DNA from: Marinococcus luteus_A
Lineage (GTDB): Bacteria; Bacillota; Bacilli; Bacillales; Marinococcaceae
Direction of reading: 5' to 3'
DNA: 64,000 nt
Assembly: GCF_034497705.1 (NCBI RefSeq)
Contig: NZ_JAXRUV010000005.1
Span: 155,745 to 219,744 of the forward strand
Shown here: positions 43,237 through 51,541 of the stretch, one piece after another
Layout: each line of letters starts with the position of its first letter
How positions within the stretch are numbered: position 1 is the first letter of the stretch
Position numbers and translations under genes: made by a program
Notes under the pieces: generated by a model
What the model saw: only the letters and a program-made list of their open reading frames with translations
Database searches by the model: none
Told to the model about the DNA's origin: nothing

Positions 43237-43445
43237 GACTTTCCCCCTGATTTTTCTTTTGATTTCTTTTTATTACCTGGCTTTTTTCTGCCCGTCTGGT
43301 ATGCTCCAAGCAGAGCACTCAGCATGCCAATTGCTGCGACGATGACGTAAAATGTAGCACCGCCAAGCCATAGGAAAAAACCGGCAGTCGCCGCAGCCAA
43401 CACTAGAAATATTATATTAAACGTAAACAGCACCGGGGATCTCAA
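43233..43445 (-). CDS. Small two-helix membrane protein with basic tail
   Basis: 70 residues: two helices (TFNIIFLVLAAATAGFFLWL and FYVIVAAIGMLSALLGAY) and a strongly basic tail (GRKKPGNKKKSKEKSGGK). The TTG start has GGGAGGGG upstream. It is coupled to the next small membrane ORF. The basic tail contrasts with the acidic proteins around it and may contact lipid or RNA. Unknown family. Confidence 0.65.
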   Translation of the reverse strand: MRSPVLFTFNIIFLVLAAATAGFFLWLGGATFYVIVAAIGMLSALLGAYQTGRKKPGNKKKSKEKSGGKS

Positions 43446-43516
43446 ATTACCCCTCCCTTTCGACTTTATCTTATATCAACGTATCATTTTCTTTTCTCAT
43501 TGCCCATCTTTTCATC

Positions 43517-43549
43517 AAAAAGAGACCAAAATATTTCCTCATTGGTCTT
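43517..43549. terminator. Hairpin upstream of the small membrane genes
   Basis: AGACCAA and TTGGTCT arms around 12 nt with T-rich sequence on both sides; could act as a second terminator for the tRNA transcript. Confidence 0.6.
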
Positions 43550-43574
43550 TTCTCTTTTTAGACCGGTTTAAAAC

Positions 43575-43601
43575 AAAAAAGCACCCATCTGTATGGGCGC
43601 T
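43575..43601 (-). terminator. tRNA-Thr terminator
   Basis: AGCgCCCAT and ATGGGtGCT around a 4-nt loop with one G-T pair, followed by T6 on the minus strand, 14 nt past the tRNA. Confidence 0.85.
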
Positions 43602-43614
43602 GTAATGATATGAA

Positions 43615-43690
43615 TGGTGCTAGTGACAGGATTTGAACCTGCGACCTGATGCTTACGAGGCAACTGCTCTACCAGCTGAGCTACACTAGC
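43615..43690 (-). tRNA. tRNA-Thr (CGT anticodon)
   Basis: A 76-nt cloverleaf with encoded CCA. Acceptor GCTAGTG pairs with CACTAGC; the D-arm is GCTC AGCTGGTA GAGC; the anticodon loop CTCGTAA holds CGT, reading ACG; the T-arm is GCAGG TTCAAAT CCTGT. The anticodon stem (GTTGC/GCATC) has a U-U mismatch at positions 28/42. Confidence 0.95.
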
Positions 43691-43741
43691 GAACGTTTAC
43701 GACAAATTATAATATACAAAAAGAAAAATTGAGTGTCAATT

Positions 43742-43768
43742 AAAAAACAGAGGCCGATCACGGCCCCT
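43742..43768 (-). terminator. ZIP transporter gene terminator
   Basis: GGCCG/CGGCC core stem with a 4-nt loop, then T6 on the minus strand, just past the stop codon. Confidence 0.75.
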
Positions 43769-43781
43769 TTCGCTCAACTAC

Positions 43782-44591
43782 TTAAATAAATAACAGCAGA
43801 CTCAGTGCCATTACGGCCATACCGCTCACTACCCCGTAAATTGATACATGGGTTTCGTCATATTTTTTTGCCGCCGGCAGCAGTTCATCCAGAGAGATGA
43901 ATACCATGATACCAGCCACAGCAGCGAAAATAATGCCAAACAGCGTATCAGTCAAAAACGGCATCAGTATAAGAAACGCTAAAATAGCGCCAGCCGGCTC
44001 TGATAATCCCGATAAAAATGAAAGCCGGAATGCTTTACGTTTGCTTCCCGTCGCAAAATAAATCGGTACCGAAACTGCCACCCCTTCAGGAATATTGTGT
44101 ATCGCGATGGCAAGCGCTATCGCAAGCCCAAGACCCGGGTCATTCAGAGCAGAGGTAAACGTAGCGATACCTTCAGGAAAGTTATGTATAGCAATCGCAA
44201 GAGCTGTAAAGGTCCCCATTTTCATAAGACCCTGGCGTTCAAGCTCTTCCTTTGACATATGCATATCTTCCACCCGCTTTACTTCATGAGGATTTCCTTT
44301 TTGAGGGACAAGCCGGTCAATGGCAGCAATAAAAATCATTCCCCCAAAAAATCCCCCAACGGTAAGCCACTGGCCTCCTACTTCTCCCAGCGCCCCGACG
44401 AGCGACTCCTGTGCCTTAAAAAATATTTCCACCATTGAGACGTAAATCATCACACCTCCGGAGAAACCGAGCGAAAAAGCCAAAAAACGGGTATTTGTCG
44501 TAGAAGTGAAAAAAGCCAGTATACTTCCGATTCCCGTGGCAAGCCCGGCTCCAAGTGTTAACAAAAATGCATAAATGACATTTGGTTCCAT
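43782..44591 (-). CDS. ZIP-family metal transporter (ZupT-like)
   Basis: A 269-residue membrane protein with about eight helices. The two metal-site helices carry AIHNFPEG and AIHNIPEG, the hallmark of ZIP transporters that bring Zn2+, Mn2+ or Fe2+ into the cytosol. ATG at 44591 has AAAGGGGG upstream. The frame could run back to 44801, but that would enter the tmRNA 3' end, so the extension is rejected. No metal-responsive operator is obvious. Confidence 0.93.
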   Translation of the reverse strand: MEPNVIYAFLLTLGAGLATGIGSILAFFTSTTNTRFLAFSLGFSGGVMIYVSMVEIFFKAQESLVGALGEVGGQWLTVGGFFGGMIFIAAIDRLVPQKGNPHEVKRVEDMHMSKEELERQGLMKMGTFTALAIAIHNFPEGIATFTSALNDPGLGLAIALAIAIHNIPEGVAVSVPIYFATGSKRKAFRLSFLSGLSEPAGAILAFLILMPFLTDTLFGIIFAAVAGIMVFISLDELLPAAKKYDETHVSIYGVVSGMAVMALSLLLFI

Positions 44592-44702
44592 ACGCTGCCC
44601 CCTTTGTAATCTGATCGGCGTCACGATTCTTTCCCTTATGCAACATTTTAACCTTTCTTCAATTGTTGTGTCAATGCAAAACTTCCCACGGCGCCGTAAA
44701 CG

Positions 44703-44737
44703 AAAAAAGTGCCCACGGCTGGGAAGCCGTAAGCACC
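44703..44737 (-). terminator. tmRNA terminator
   Basis: GTGCtTACGGCT and AGCCGT-gg-GCAC arms, then T6 on the minus strand, about 20 nt beyond the CCA end. Confidence 0.88.
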
Positions 44738-44755
44738 TGTTGTCTCCTATATGTA

Positions 44756-45118
44756 TGGTGGAGACGGTGGGATTCGAACCCACGTCCAGAGATATTGCCA
44801 CTTTAGCATCTACGAGCGTAGTCGCTATATTATCATTCGCCAGTACGTCAGCCTAGCAACAGGCTTCCGTACGGCTAGTCTGATTAGTCTCTTCAGCCAC
44901 CCTCAGACGGAGGGCGAACTGCGTAGCCCACTAAGAGTGAGACCCCAAATCATTCCACGCGGGCGATGGAATGCGGGATCCGCAAAAAGCAGTTGTTACG
45001 CTGCTACTGCGAGGTTTTCGTTGTTTTTGCCAGTTATTATTGGCGTGGCATTTTTACGAGCTGCCTCTCGGCTCGCAGCTAAAGCTCAACCTATCCCTGT
45101 CGAAGCCGTAACGTCCCC
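44756..45118 (-). ncRNA. ssrA: tmRNA (ssrA)
   Basis: A 363-nt transfer-messenger RNA. The 5' end GGGGACG pairs with CGTCTCC before the encoded CCA, and the T-arm GGTTCGAATCC is present. The tag frame (44996-45031) encodes GKNNENLAVAA and a stop, giving AGKNNENLAVAA with the tRNA-borne alanine. The LAVAA end suits ClpXP. Its partner smpB lies just upstream. Confidence 0.97.
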
Positions 45119-45195
45119 ATGTGAAGGATAAGCATGCGCCCATAGGTTTATGAGCGACATACTATATTATAACGAGAGGTCCGGAGCGTGTCAAT

Positions 45196-45675
45196 CTAGT
45201 CGCTCATGCCTTTCATGCTGCGATTGATTGCTTTATCCATTTCACGCTTGGCATCCTGTTCCTTGAGCGCCTGGCGTTTGTCATATTTTTTCTTGCCTTT
45301 GGCAAGACCGATTAACACTTTCGCTTTACCGTTTTTAATATAAACCTTCAATGGAATAATGGAGTACCCGGACTGCATGCTTTTACCAATAAGTTTATTA
45401 ATCTCCCGGCGGTGCAGCAGAAGCTTTCTCGTACGCAGGGGATCGTGGTTGAACTGATTTCCCTGTTCATACGGGCTGATATGGGCATTATGCAGAAACA
45501 GCTCGTTATTGTCGATTTTGCCGAAGCTGTCCTTCAGGTTCATCCTGCCAGCCCGGATCGACTTTATCTCGGTGCCCCGCAGTTCAATACCGGCTTCGAA
45601 GGTGTCTTCGATAGTATAGTCATGACGGGCCTTCCGGTTTTGCGCCAGCACACGGTTTTCCGTTTTTACTGCCAT
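45196..45675 (-). CDS. smpB: SsrA-binding protein SmpB
   Basis: Partner of tmRNA in ribosome rescue. The 159-residue protein keeps the OB-fold segments ELRGTEIKSIRAGRMNLKDSF, YEQGNQFNHDPLRTRKLLLH and the C-terminal tail GLAKGKKKYDKR that enters the mRNA channel. The ATG at 45675 is preferred: AGGTGA lies 6 nt upstream, while it abuts the ATG two codons earlier. Confidence 0.97.
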   Translation of the reverse strand: MAVKTENRVLAQNRKARHDYTIEDTFEAGIELRGTEIKSIRAGRMNLKDSFGKIDNNELFLHNAHISPYEQGNQFNHDPLRTRKLLLHRREINKLIGKSMQSGYSIIPLKVYIKNGKAKVLIGLAKGKKKYDKRQALKEQDAKREMDKAINRSMKGMSD

Positions 45676-45756
45676 CTCCATTCACCTGCCTTCTGTCTTT
45701 ATTCTACCATAGAGGCCCAGGCGCGTCCTATTGCCCCGGGCTTTCCCGCACTCGTA

Positions 45757-48093
45757 TTATTTCTTTTTATTGTTTTTTGAGACTTTCGAGTAAAACGGCT
45801 TTTTGTTACCTGATTTACCTTTTTTACGTCCACCGTCTTTTTTATTGCCGTCCTTCTTTTCTCCTTGTCCCTGGCCTTCTTTTCGGCCGGGGCGCTTGCC
45901 CTTATCGCCCTGAACAACTTTTGCGGACTCCTTGCGCCGTGCTTTCGCCGGCCGTTTCATGCCGACAATTTCAAAATCGATCGCCGCTTCGTCAAGGTTT
46001 ACATTCAGAACACGCACTTCCACCTGATCGCCGATGCGGTACATATTCGCGGTACGCTCGCCTATCAGCGCATACTGCTTCGGATCATAGTGGTAATAAT
46101 CATCCGTTAGATAGCTGATATGCACCATACCTTCAATGGTGTTTTCAAGCTCTACAAACAGACCGAAGTTCGCGGCTCCGCTTACAAAACCGGTAAATTC
46201 TTCCCCGATTTTGTCCTTCATATACTGAGCTTTCTTCATGCTGTCAACTTCACGCTCGGCGTCAATGGCCCGGCGCTCCATCTCCGAAGAATGCTGGGTG
46301 ATTTCCGGCAGTTCATTTTTCCATTTCTGCTGCGTTTTGTCGTCCAGCCGTTTATTTACCAGATACGTCCGGATCAAACGGTGAACAATCAGGTCCGGAT
46401 ACCGGCGGATCGGTGACGTAAAGTGGGTATAGAAGTCCGCAGCCAGCCCGAAGTGGCCGGCGTTTTCAGGATCGTACTTTGCCTGCTGCATCGAGCGCAG
46501 CATCACTGTACTGATCACTGCCTGTTCCGGTTCTCCTTTGACAGCGTCAAGCACTTCCTGAAGCGCACGCGGATGGATCGTATTTGCCGTTCCTTTGACT
46601 GCATAGCCAAAGTTTGTAACAAACTCCACGAACGACTGCAGCTTGTCTTCGGCAGGGTCTTCGTGAATCCGGTAGACAAACGGGACCTTCATCCAGTGGA
46701 AATGCTCGGCTACCGTTTCGTTGGCTGCCAGCATAAACTCTTCAATCAGCTTTTCAGCGACCGAGCGCTCACGCAGCACCACGTCTGTCGGAGCAGTCGT
46801 TTCATCTACGAGCACCTGTGCTTCCTTAAAATCAAAATCAATGGCGCCTCTTCCAAACCGCTTTTCGCGGAGAATGGCTGCAAGCTCTTCCATGCGCTCA
46901 AACATTGGCACGAGCTGGCTGTATTCCTCCCGCTTTGCCTGGTTGTTTTCTTCAAGAATCAGGCGGACGTCATTGTAAGTCATACGGGCGGCCGTGCGAA
47001 TGACACTTTCAAAGATTTCATGATTAACGATTTCGCCCTGAGGCGTTACTTCCATTTCACACGAGAGCGTCAGCCGGTCCACCTGCGGGTTCAGGCTGCA
47101 GATGCCATTTGACAAACGATGCGGAATCATCGGGATTACCCGATCCACCAAATATACACTCGTGGCCCGTTCTCCTGCCTCTACATCGATAGGTGTTCCT
47201 TCGTCCACGTAATAGCTGACGTCTGCAATATGAACGCCGAGCTTATAGTTGCCGTTATTATATTTTGTCACTGTTACAGCGTCATCGAGATCCTTTGCGT
47301 CTGCCCCGTCGATGGTCACGATAGTTTCATCGCGCAGATCCCGACGCTGTTTAATTTCGCTTTCATCAATTACCTCTGGCGTCTTTTGAGCCTGCTCCAC
47401 AGCTTCCTCTGGAAAATCTCCTGGAAGTCCGTGCTTATGAATGATCGACAAAATATCCACGCCCGGGTCATTTTTATGCCCGATAATATTGACGACCTTT
47501 CCTTCAGCTCCTGACGCCGCATCTGGATATTTGGTCAGTTCTACGACAACCTTATGGCCGTCCACTGCCCCGTTTTCTGCATCCTGTGGAATATAAATGT
47601 CATCACGGATATGCTTATCGTCTGCCGCCACAAACCCGTAATTACCGTAGCGCTGGTACGTACCAACGACTTTTTCAATACCGCGTTCAATGATGCGGAT
47701 AATCGTGCCTTCGGTTTTACTTCCCTGGCTCGAGTCCGAGATACGAACGAGTACGGTGTCTTTGTTCATGGCCCCGTTAATTTCACCGGCCGGTACAAAG
47801 ATGTCGTCACGTTCCTTTTCCTCCGGGATAATAAAGGCAAATCCTTTGGCATGGCTCTGCACGCGTCCGCGCATCAGGTTCATTTTCTCCGGTATGCCGT
47901 AGCGGTTGCTTCTCGTCCGGACAACGTCTCCGCTGTCCTCCATTTCGTTTAGCGTCTTCATGAGGCGCTTAATGTCTTCTGCCGAATCCGCCTGAAGCGT
48001 TTCCTGGATCTCCTCAATGGTTGCAGGGCCCGCAGAATCGTTTTTCAGGTAATTCAGTAGTGTCTGTTTTATTTCCTGGTCCAACGTTTTCAT
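45757..48093 (-). CDS. rnr: Ribonuclease R
   Basis: A 3'-5' exoribonuclease that degrades structured RNA and works with tmRNA-SmpB. The 778 residues show an N-terminal winged-helix region, cold-shock domains, the RNB domain with IDGADAKDLDDAV and HIADVSYYVDEG, an S1 domain (GFVSGAANFGLFVELENTIEGMVH) and a long Lys/Gly-rich tail of about 60 residues. The tail and domain order match RNase R rather than RNase II. Confidence 0.97.
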   Translation of the reverse strand: MKTLDQEIKQTLLNYLKNDSAGPATIEEIQETLQADSAEDIKRLMKTLNEMEDSGDVVRTRSNRYGIPEKMNLMRGRVQSHAKGFAFIIPEEKERDDIFVPAGEINGAMNKDTVLVRISDSSQGSKTEGTIIRIIERGIEKVVGTYQRYGNYGFVAADDKHIRDDIYIPQDAENGAVDGHKVVVELTKYPDAASGAEGKVVNIIGHKNDPGVDILSIIHKHGLPGDFPEEAVEQAQKTPEVIDESEIKQRRDLRDETIVTIDGADAKDLDDAVTVTKYNNGNYKLGVHIADVSYYVDEGTPIDVEAGERATSVYLVDRVIPMIPHRLSNGICSLNPQVDRLTLSCEMEVTPQGEIVNHEIFESVIRTAARMTYNDVRLILEENNQAKREEYSQLVPMFERMEELAAILREKRFGRGAIDFDFKEAQVLVDETTAPTDVVLRERSVAEKLIEEFMLAANETVAEHFHWMKVPFVYRIHEDPAEDKLQSFVEFVTNFGYAVKGTANTIHPRALQEVLDAVKGEPEQAVISTVMLRSMQQAKYDPENAGHFGLAADFYTHFTSPIRRYPDLIVHRLIRTYLVNKRLDDKTQQKWKNELPEITQHSSEMERRAIDAEREVDSMKKAQYMKDKIGEEFTGFVSGAANFGLFVELENTIEGMVHISYLTDDYYHYDPKQYALIGERTANMYRIGDQVEVRVLNVNLDEAAIDFEIVGMKRPAKARRKESAKVVQGDKGKRPGRKEGQGQGEKKDGNKKDGGRKKGKSGNKKPFYSKVSKNNKKK

Positions 48094-48142
48094 CTCCTTT
48101 CAATATTGTTGTGATAAACGTTTTGAGCTTTACGCTCTTTTT

Positions 48143-48892
48143 TTATTTTGACCAATTTAATCTGTCTAAAAACTGATAAACATCTTCGTTCAGCTCATCG
48201 CGGTCGTCCCCGAGGGTGATAACGTGCGGGGAGTCCGGATACCACTTAATCTGTTTATCCTCCGAAGAGATTTCTTCATAAATGATATTTGCGCTGTCTT
48301 CTGCAATCATATCATCTTTTTCGCCCTGCACAATCATAGCCGGCGCATGAACCATATCCAGGCCTTCTGCCACTTCCCGGATCAGCCGGTTGACCGAGTG
48401 CAGCGTGTCCGTCGGCAGCTGGCGGAATTCCATAATTTCGTTATCAATCTGCTCCTGGTCTTTTCCTTCCAGGCGTTTAAATTCTTTCGCGTAATTGATG
48501 ACGTCTCCATACAATTTGTCTGCGTTGTTGAACGTCGACATTGGAGCGCTCATCGGAATAACGCCAATTACATCGTAATGGTACGCCACACGCAGAGCCA
48601 TCAGACCGCCAAGAGAAAGACCCCCGACCGCTATTTGGTCAAAGCCTCTTTCCTTTAATTCTTCAATTCCTGCTTTTACATCCTCCCACCAGTCATGGTA
48701 GTCCGTTTCCATCAGCTCTTCCGGAGGAACACCGTGTCCTTTATATACTGGCGCATGGACAGTATAACCTTTCTTTTCCAAAAAGCGTCCCATCATTCGG
48801 ACATCCGCCGATGACCCTGTGAATCCGTGCAGGAGCAGCACTGCACGATTACCTCCTTCAAAAGTAAATGACTTAGGGGGTACTACACGCAT
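48143..48892 (-). CDS. est: Carboxylesterase, Est30/YvaK type
   Basis: A 249-residue alpha/beta hydrolase. The oxyanion region is LLHGFTGSSADV, the nucleophile Ser is in GGLSLGG, the Asp in QGEKDDMI and the His in the final SPHVITLG. It matches Bacillus/Geobacillus Est30, which hydrolyses short-chain esters; the in vivo substrate is unknown. It lies between secG and rnr, as in B. subtilis. Confidence 0.94.
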   Translation of the reverse strand: MRVVPPKSFTFEGGNRAVLLLHGFTGSSADVRMMGRFLEKKGYTVHAPVYKGHGVPPEELMETDYHDWWEDVKAGIEELKERGFDQIAVGGLSLGGLMALRVAYHYDVIGVIPMSAPMSTFNNADKLYGDVINYAKEFKRLEGKDQEQIDNEIMEFRQLPTDTLHSVNRLIREVAEGLDMVHAPAMIVQGEKDDMIAEDSANIIYEEISSEDKQIKWYPDSPHVITLGDDRDELNEDVYQFLDRLNWSK

Positions 48893-48925
48893 GATTCATC
48901 GTCTCCTATCTGTCTTCTTTTCTGT

Positions 48926-49672
48926 TTAATCGATCGTTCGCATAAGGTTCTCAGAATTTATTTTTGTTGAAGTTAAAAATAACCGTACATCATTAACCGC
49001 TTCATTCCGGTGCGGACCGTGAAAAAGAAAGTGCTTGCCGTTTTTGTAAAGCACAAACTGCTTCACCGGACTTTTTACTGTTTTATATATACGCACAGCG
49101 CTCCGAACCGGCACCAGGCCGTCTTTTTCACCCTGGCCAATAAACACCGGACAGGATACTTTGCCAACAAACGGACGCAGCACGTGCGCTGCCTGCTGGA
49201 ACTCCCGCAGCGCCCAGCCGGGGGTTTTTAATTTTTCTGCGGCCACACCGTACCAGGGGTGCAGCGACCCTCTGGCCTGGCCGCCCGCGACAAGCAGCAT
49301 ATCCTTTAAAAACTGGACGGGGTTAATATATTCCATCGGCATACCAATAAGCACGAGCCGTTCCACCTTATAACGGGCTGCCACGTAGCAGGCAAGCAGG
49401 CCTCCCATCGAAAATCCAATCACGTAGAGAGTGCTGCATGCAGCCGCCAGTTTTTTCGCTGCGCGGTCAGCAGCGTGAATCCATGTGACATAGGAAACAC
49501 GGCTTTGAATGCTGAAGCTTCCGTCAGCATGACCTGGCAGCACCGGTGTTTCCACTATCCAGTCTGTACACGCACGGAGCTCTGCAGCAATCGGTTCGAC
49601 CTCCCACGGAGAACCTGTAAATCCATGCAGACACAAACATCCAATCGCCTGGTTTTCAGCTGCTGTCTTCAT
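48926..49672 (-). CDS. Second alpha/beta hydrolase, paralogous to Est
   Basis: A 248-residue hydrolase with LCLHGFTGSPWEVEPIA, nucleophile GFSMGG, Asp in QGEKDGLV and His in GKHFLFHG. It is clearly related in layout to the adjacent Est gene but divergent. It is inserted between est and secG, where B. subtilis has none as I recall. A local duplication with divergence is likely. Confidence 0.85.
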   Translation of the reverse strand: MKTAAENQAIGCLCLHGFTGSPWEVEPIAAELRACTDWIVETPVLPGHADGSFSIQSRVSYVTWIHAADRAAKKLAAACSTLYVIGFSMGGLLACYVAARYKVERLVLIGMPMEYINPVQFLKDMLLVAGGQARGSLHPWYGVAAEKLKTPGWALREFQQAAHVLRPFVGKVSCPVFIGQGEKDGLVPVRSAVRIYKTVKSPVKQFVLYKNGKHFLFHGPHRNEAVNDVRLFLTSTKINSENLMRTID

Positions 49673-49784
49673 GCTCCTGCTCCCCTATCCTTGATTTATC
49701 TCTGTCCGGCCGCTAAAACGTTAAACTTTCACCTGGTTGTTTGATTCACCAAATACAGGAAAAGCAAACATTAGCCGGTAACAT

Positions 49785-49815
49785 AAAAAACAGCGAACGA
49801 TGGAACCGTCCGCTG
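49785..49815 (-). terminator. secG terminator
   Basis: CAGCGgACG and CGTtCGCTG around a 7-nt loop followed by T6 on the minus strand. Confidence 0.88.
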
Positions 49816-49840
49816 CTGAGATAGCTTCCTATACTGTCTG

Positions 49841-50071
49841 TTAGACAAAATAGGCGATGAGTATGGTAAGAACAAAAAACAACACAGCCAGCACTACTGT
49901 AAACTGAATCAGAAAGGCTTCGATGCCTCTCGCTTTCTGTTTGCCAACCATTTGTTCGGCTCCGCCGGATATTGCTCCTGCCAAACCGCTGCTTCGGCCC
50001 GACTGCAATAAAATAATTGCAATAAGCATGACCGCAACGACTATTAATGCAACGTACAACGCCGTTATCAT
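49841..50071 (-). CDS. secG: Preprotein translocase subunit SecG
   Basis: A 76-residue two-helix membrane subunit of SecYEG. ALYVALIVVAVMLIAIILLQSGRSSGLAGAISGGAEQM is diagnostic, with the LLQSG turn into the conserved loop. ATG at 50071 follows GGAGGTG by 9 nt. Confidence 0.96.
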   Translation of the reverse strand: MITALYVALIVVAVMLIAIILLQSGRSSGLAGAISGGAEQMVGKQKARGIEAFLIQFTVVLAVLFFVLTILIAYFV

Positions 50072-50192
50072 CACCCGTACACCTCCACGTTCCAATTACG
50101 CTTTTATAAATGTAACACACCAAAACGTGCAGTGCAAGCACGTGCGGCAGCATAAGCCGCAAAGCCTATGGTAACGGTGTTTTATTTAATTG

Positions 50193-50224
50193 TAAAAACC
50201 GCAGCCCATGTGCCGGGCCGCGGT
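50193..50224 (-). terminator. eno terminator
   Basis: ACCGCgGCCC and GGGCtGCGGT around a 7-nt loop, then T5 on the minus strand; it ends the glycolytic operon. Confidence 0.9.
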
Positions 50225-50234
50225 CGAAAAGCAA

Positions 50235-51518
50235 TTATTTGTTCAGGTTATAAAAAGCATCTTTGCCCAGATAAACAGCGGTTTCCGCCAGCTCATCGTT
50301 GATGCGGAGAAGCTGGTTGTATTTAGCCACACGATCCGTCCGGGATGGTGCGCCTGTTTTAATCTGACCCGCGTTGGTCGCTACTGCGATGTCCGCGATA
50401 GTCGTATCCTCAGTTTCCCCGGAACGGTGGGAAATAACGGCTGTATAACCGGCACGCTTAGCCATTTCAATAGCATCAAAGGTTTCAGTAAGTGTACCGA
50501 TCTGGTTCACTTTGATCAGAATGGAGTTGCCGATGCCTTTTTCAATGCCTTCTTTCAGCTTGTTGGTGTTCGTTACAAACAAGTCATCGCCCACGAGCTG
50601 GACTTTGTCGCCAAGAGCATCCGTAAGCTTTTTGAAGCCTTCCCAGTCGTTTTCGTCCAGACCATCTTCAATGGAGACGATTGGGTATTTCGACACCATG
50701 TCCTGGTAAAATTCGATCATTTCGTCTGCTGTTTTCACAACGCCTTCACCTTTAAGGTGATATTTTCCGTCTTCGTACATTTCGGAAGCAGCAGAGTCCA
50801 TGGCGAGCATAATTTCTTCGCCAGGCTTGTAGCCTGCCTTTTCGATAGCTTCAATGATCGTTTGAAGTGCTTCTTCATTCGAGCCGAGGTTCGGGGCAAA
50901 GCCGCCTTCGTCGCCGACACCAGTGTTATAGCCCTTGCTTCCAAGTACCTTTTTCAGGTTGTGGAAGATTTCTGCGCCCATACGGACAGCTTCAAGGAAG
51001 TTGCTCGCGCCGACCGGCATAACCATGAACTCCTGGAAGTCGACGTTGTTATCTGCGTGCTCGCCGCCGTTCAGGATGTTCATCATTGGAACCGGCAGCG
51101 TTTTCGCGTTAAAGCCGCCGAGGTATTCATACAGCGTAACGCCGAGTTCATCAGCTGCTGCGCGCGCTACCGCCATCGAAACACCGAGAATGGCATTGGC
51201 ACCGAAGCTGCCTTTGTTGTCTGTGCCGTCAAGTTCGATCATCGCCTGGTCGATGCCTGTTTGATCTGTGACATCGAATCCGATGATTTCTTCTGCGATA
51301 GTTTCATTCACGTTGTCGACTGCTTTAGTGACACCTTTGCCCATGAAACGGTCGCCGCCGTCACGAAGCTCTACCGCTTCGTATTCACCGGTGGAAGCAC
51401 CGCTTGGCACGAGAGCGCGTCCAAAAGCGCCTGTTTCTGTAAATACTTCTACTTCTACCGTTGGATTCCCGCGGGAATCGAGTACTTCGCGTGCGTAAAT
51501 ATCTGCAATTAAACTCAT
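50235..51518 (-). CDS. eno: Enolase
   Basis: Converts 2-phosphoglycerate to phosphoenolpyruvate. The 427-residue protein has AREVLDSRGNPTVEVEV at the start, the PSGASTGEYEA loop, DEGGFAP, the metal-site IEDGLDENDW and LVGDDLFVTN, and SHRSGETED near the end. ATG at 51518 has GAGGAG upstream; the longer frame is unsupported. Last gene of the glycolytic operon. Confidence 0.98.
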   Translation of the reverse strand: MSLIADIYAREVLDSRGNPTVEVEVFTETGAFGRALVPSGASTGEYEAVELRDGGDRFMGKGVTKAVDNVNETIAEEIIGFDVTDQTGIDQAMIELDGTDNKGSFGANAILGVSMAVARAAADELGVTLYEYLGGFNAKTLPVPMMNILNGGEHADNNVDFQEFMVMPVGASNFLEAVRMGAEIFHNLKKVLGSKGYNTGVGDEGGFAPNLGSNEEALQTIIEAIEKAGYKPGEEIMLAMDSAASEMYEDGKYHLKGEGVVKTADEMIEFYQDMVSKYPIVSIEDGLDENDWEGFKKLTDALGDKVQLVGDDLFVTNTNKLKEGIEKGIGNSILIKVNQIGTLTETFDAIEMAKRAGYTAVISHRSGETEDTTIADIAVATNAGQIKTGAPSRTDRVAKYNQLLRINDELAETAVYLGKDAFYNLNK

Positions 51519-51541
51519 TGATGATTCACTCCTCTGAATGG

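Noticed and set aside
44592..44801. N-terminal extension of the ZIP transporter
   Set aside because: It would run through the tmRNA terminator and into the tmRNA 3' end; a proper ribosome site exists at the internal ATG.
50208..51512. 434-codon ORF antisense to eno
   Set aside because: Enolase motifs are complete on the other strand; the antisense frame is Phe/Val/His-rich without any recognisable motif, a mirror of eno codons.
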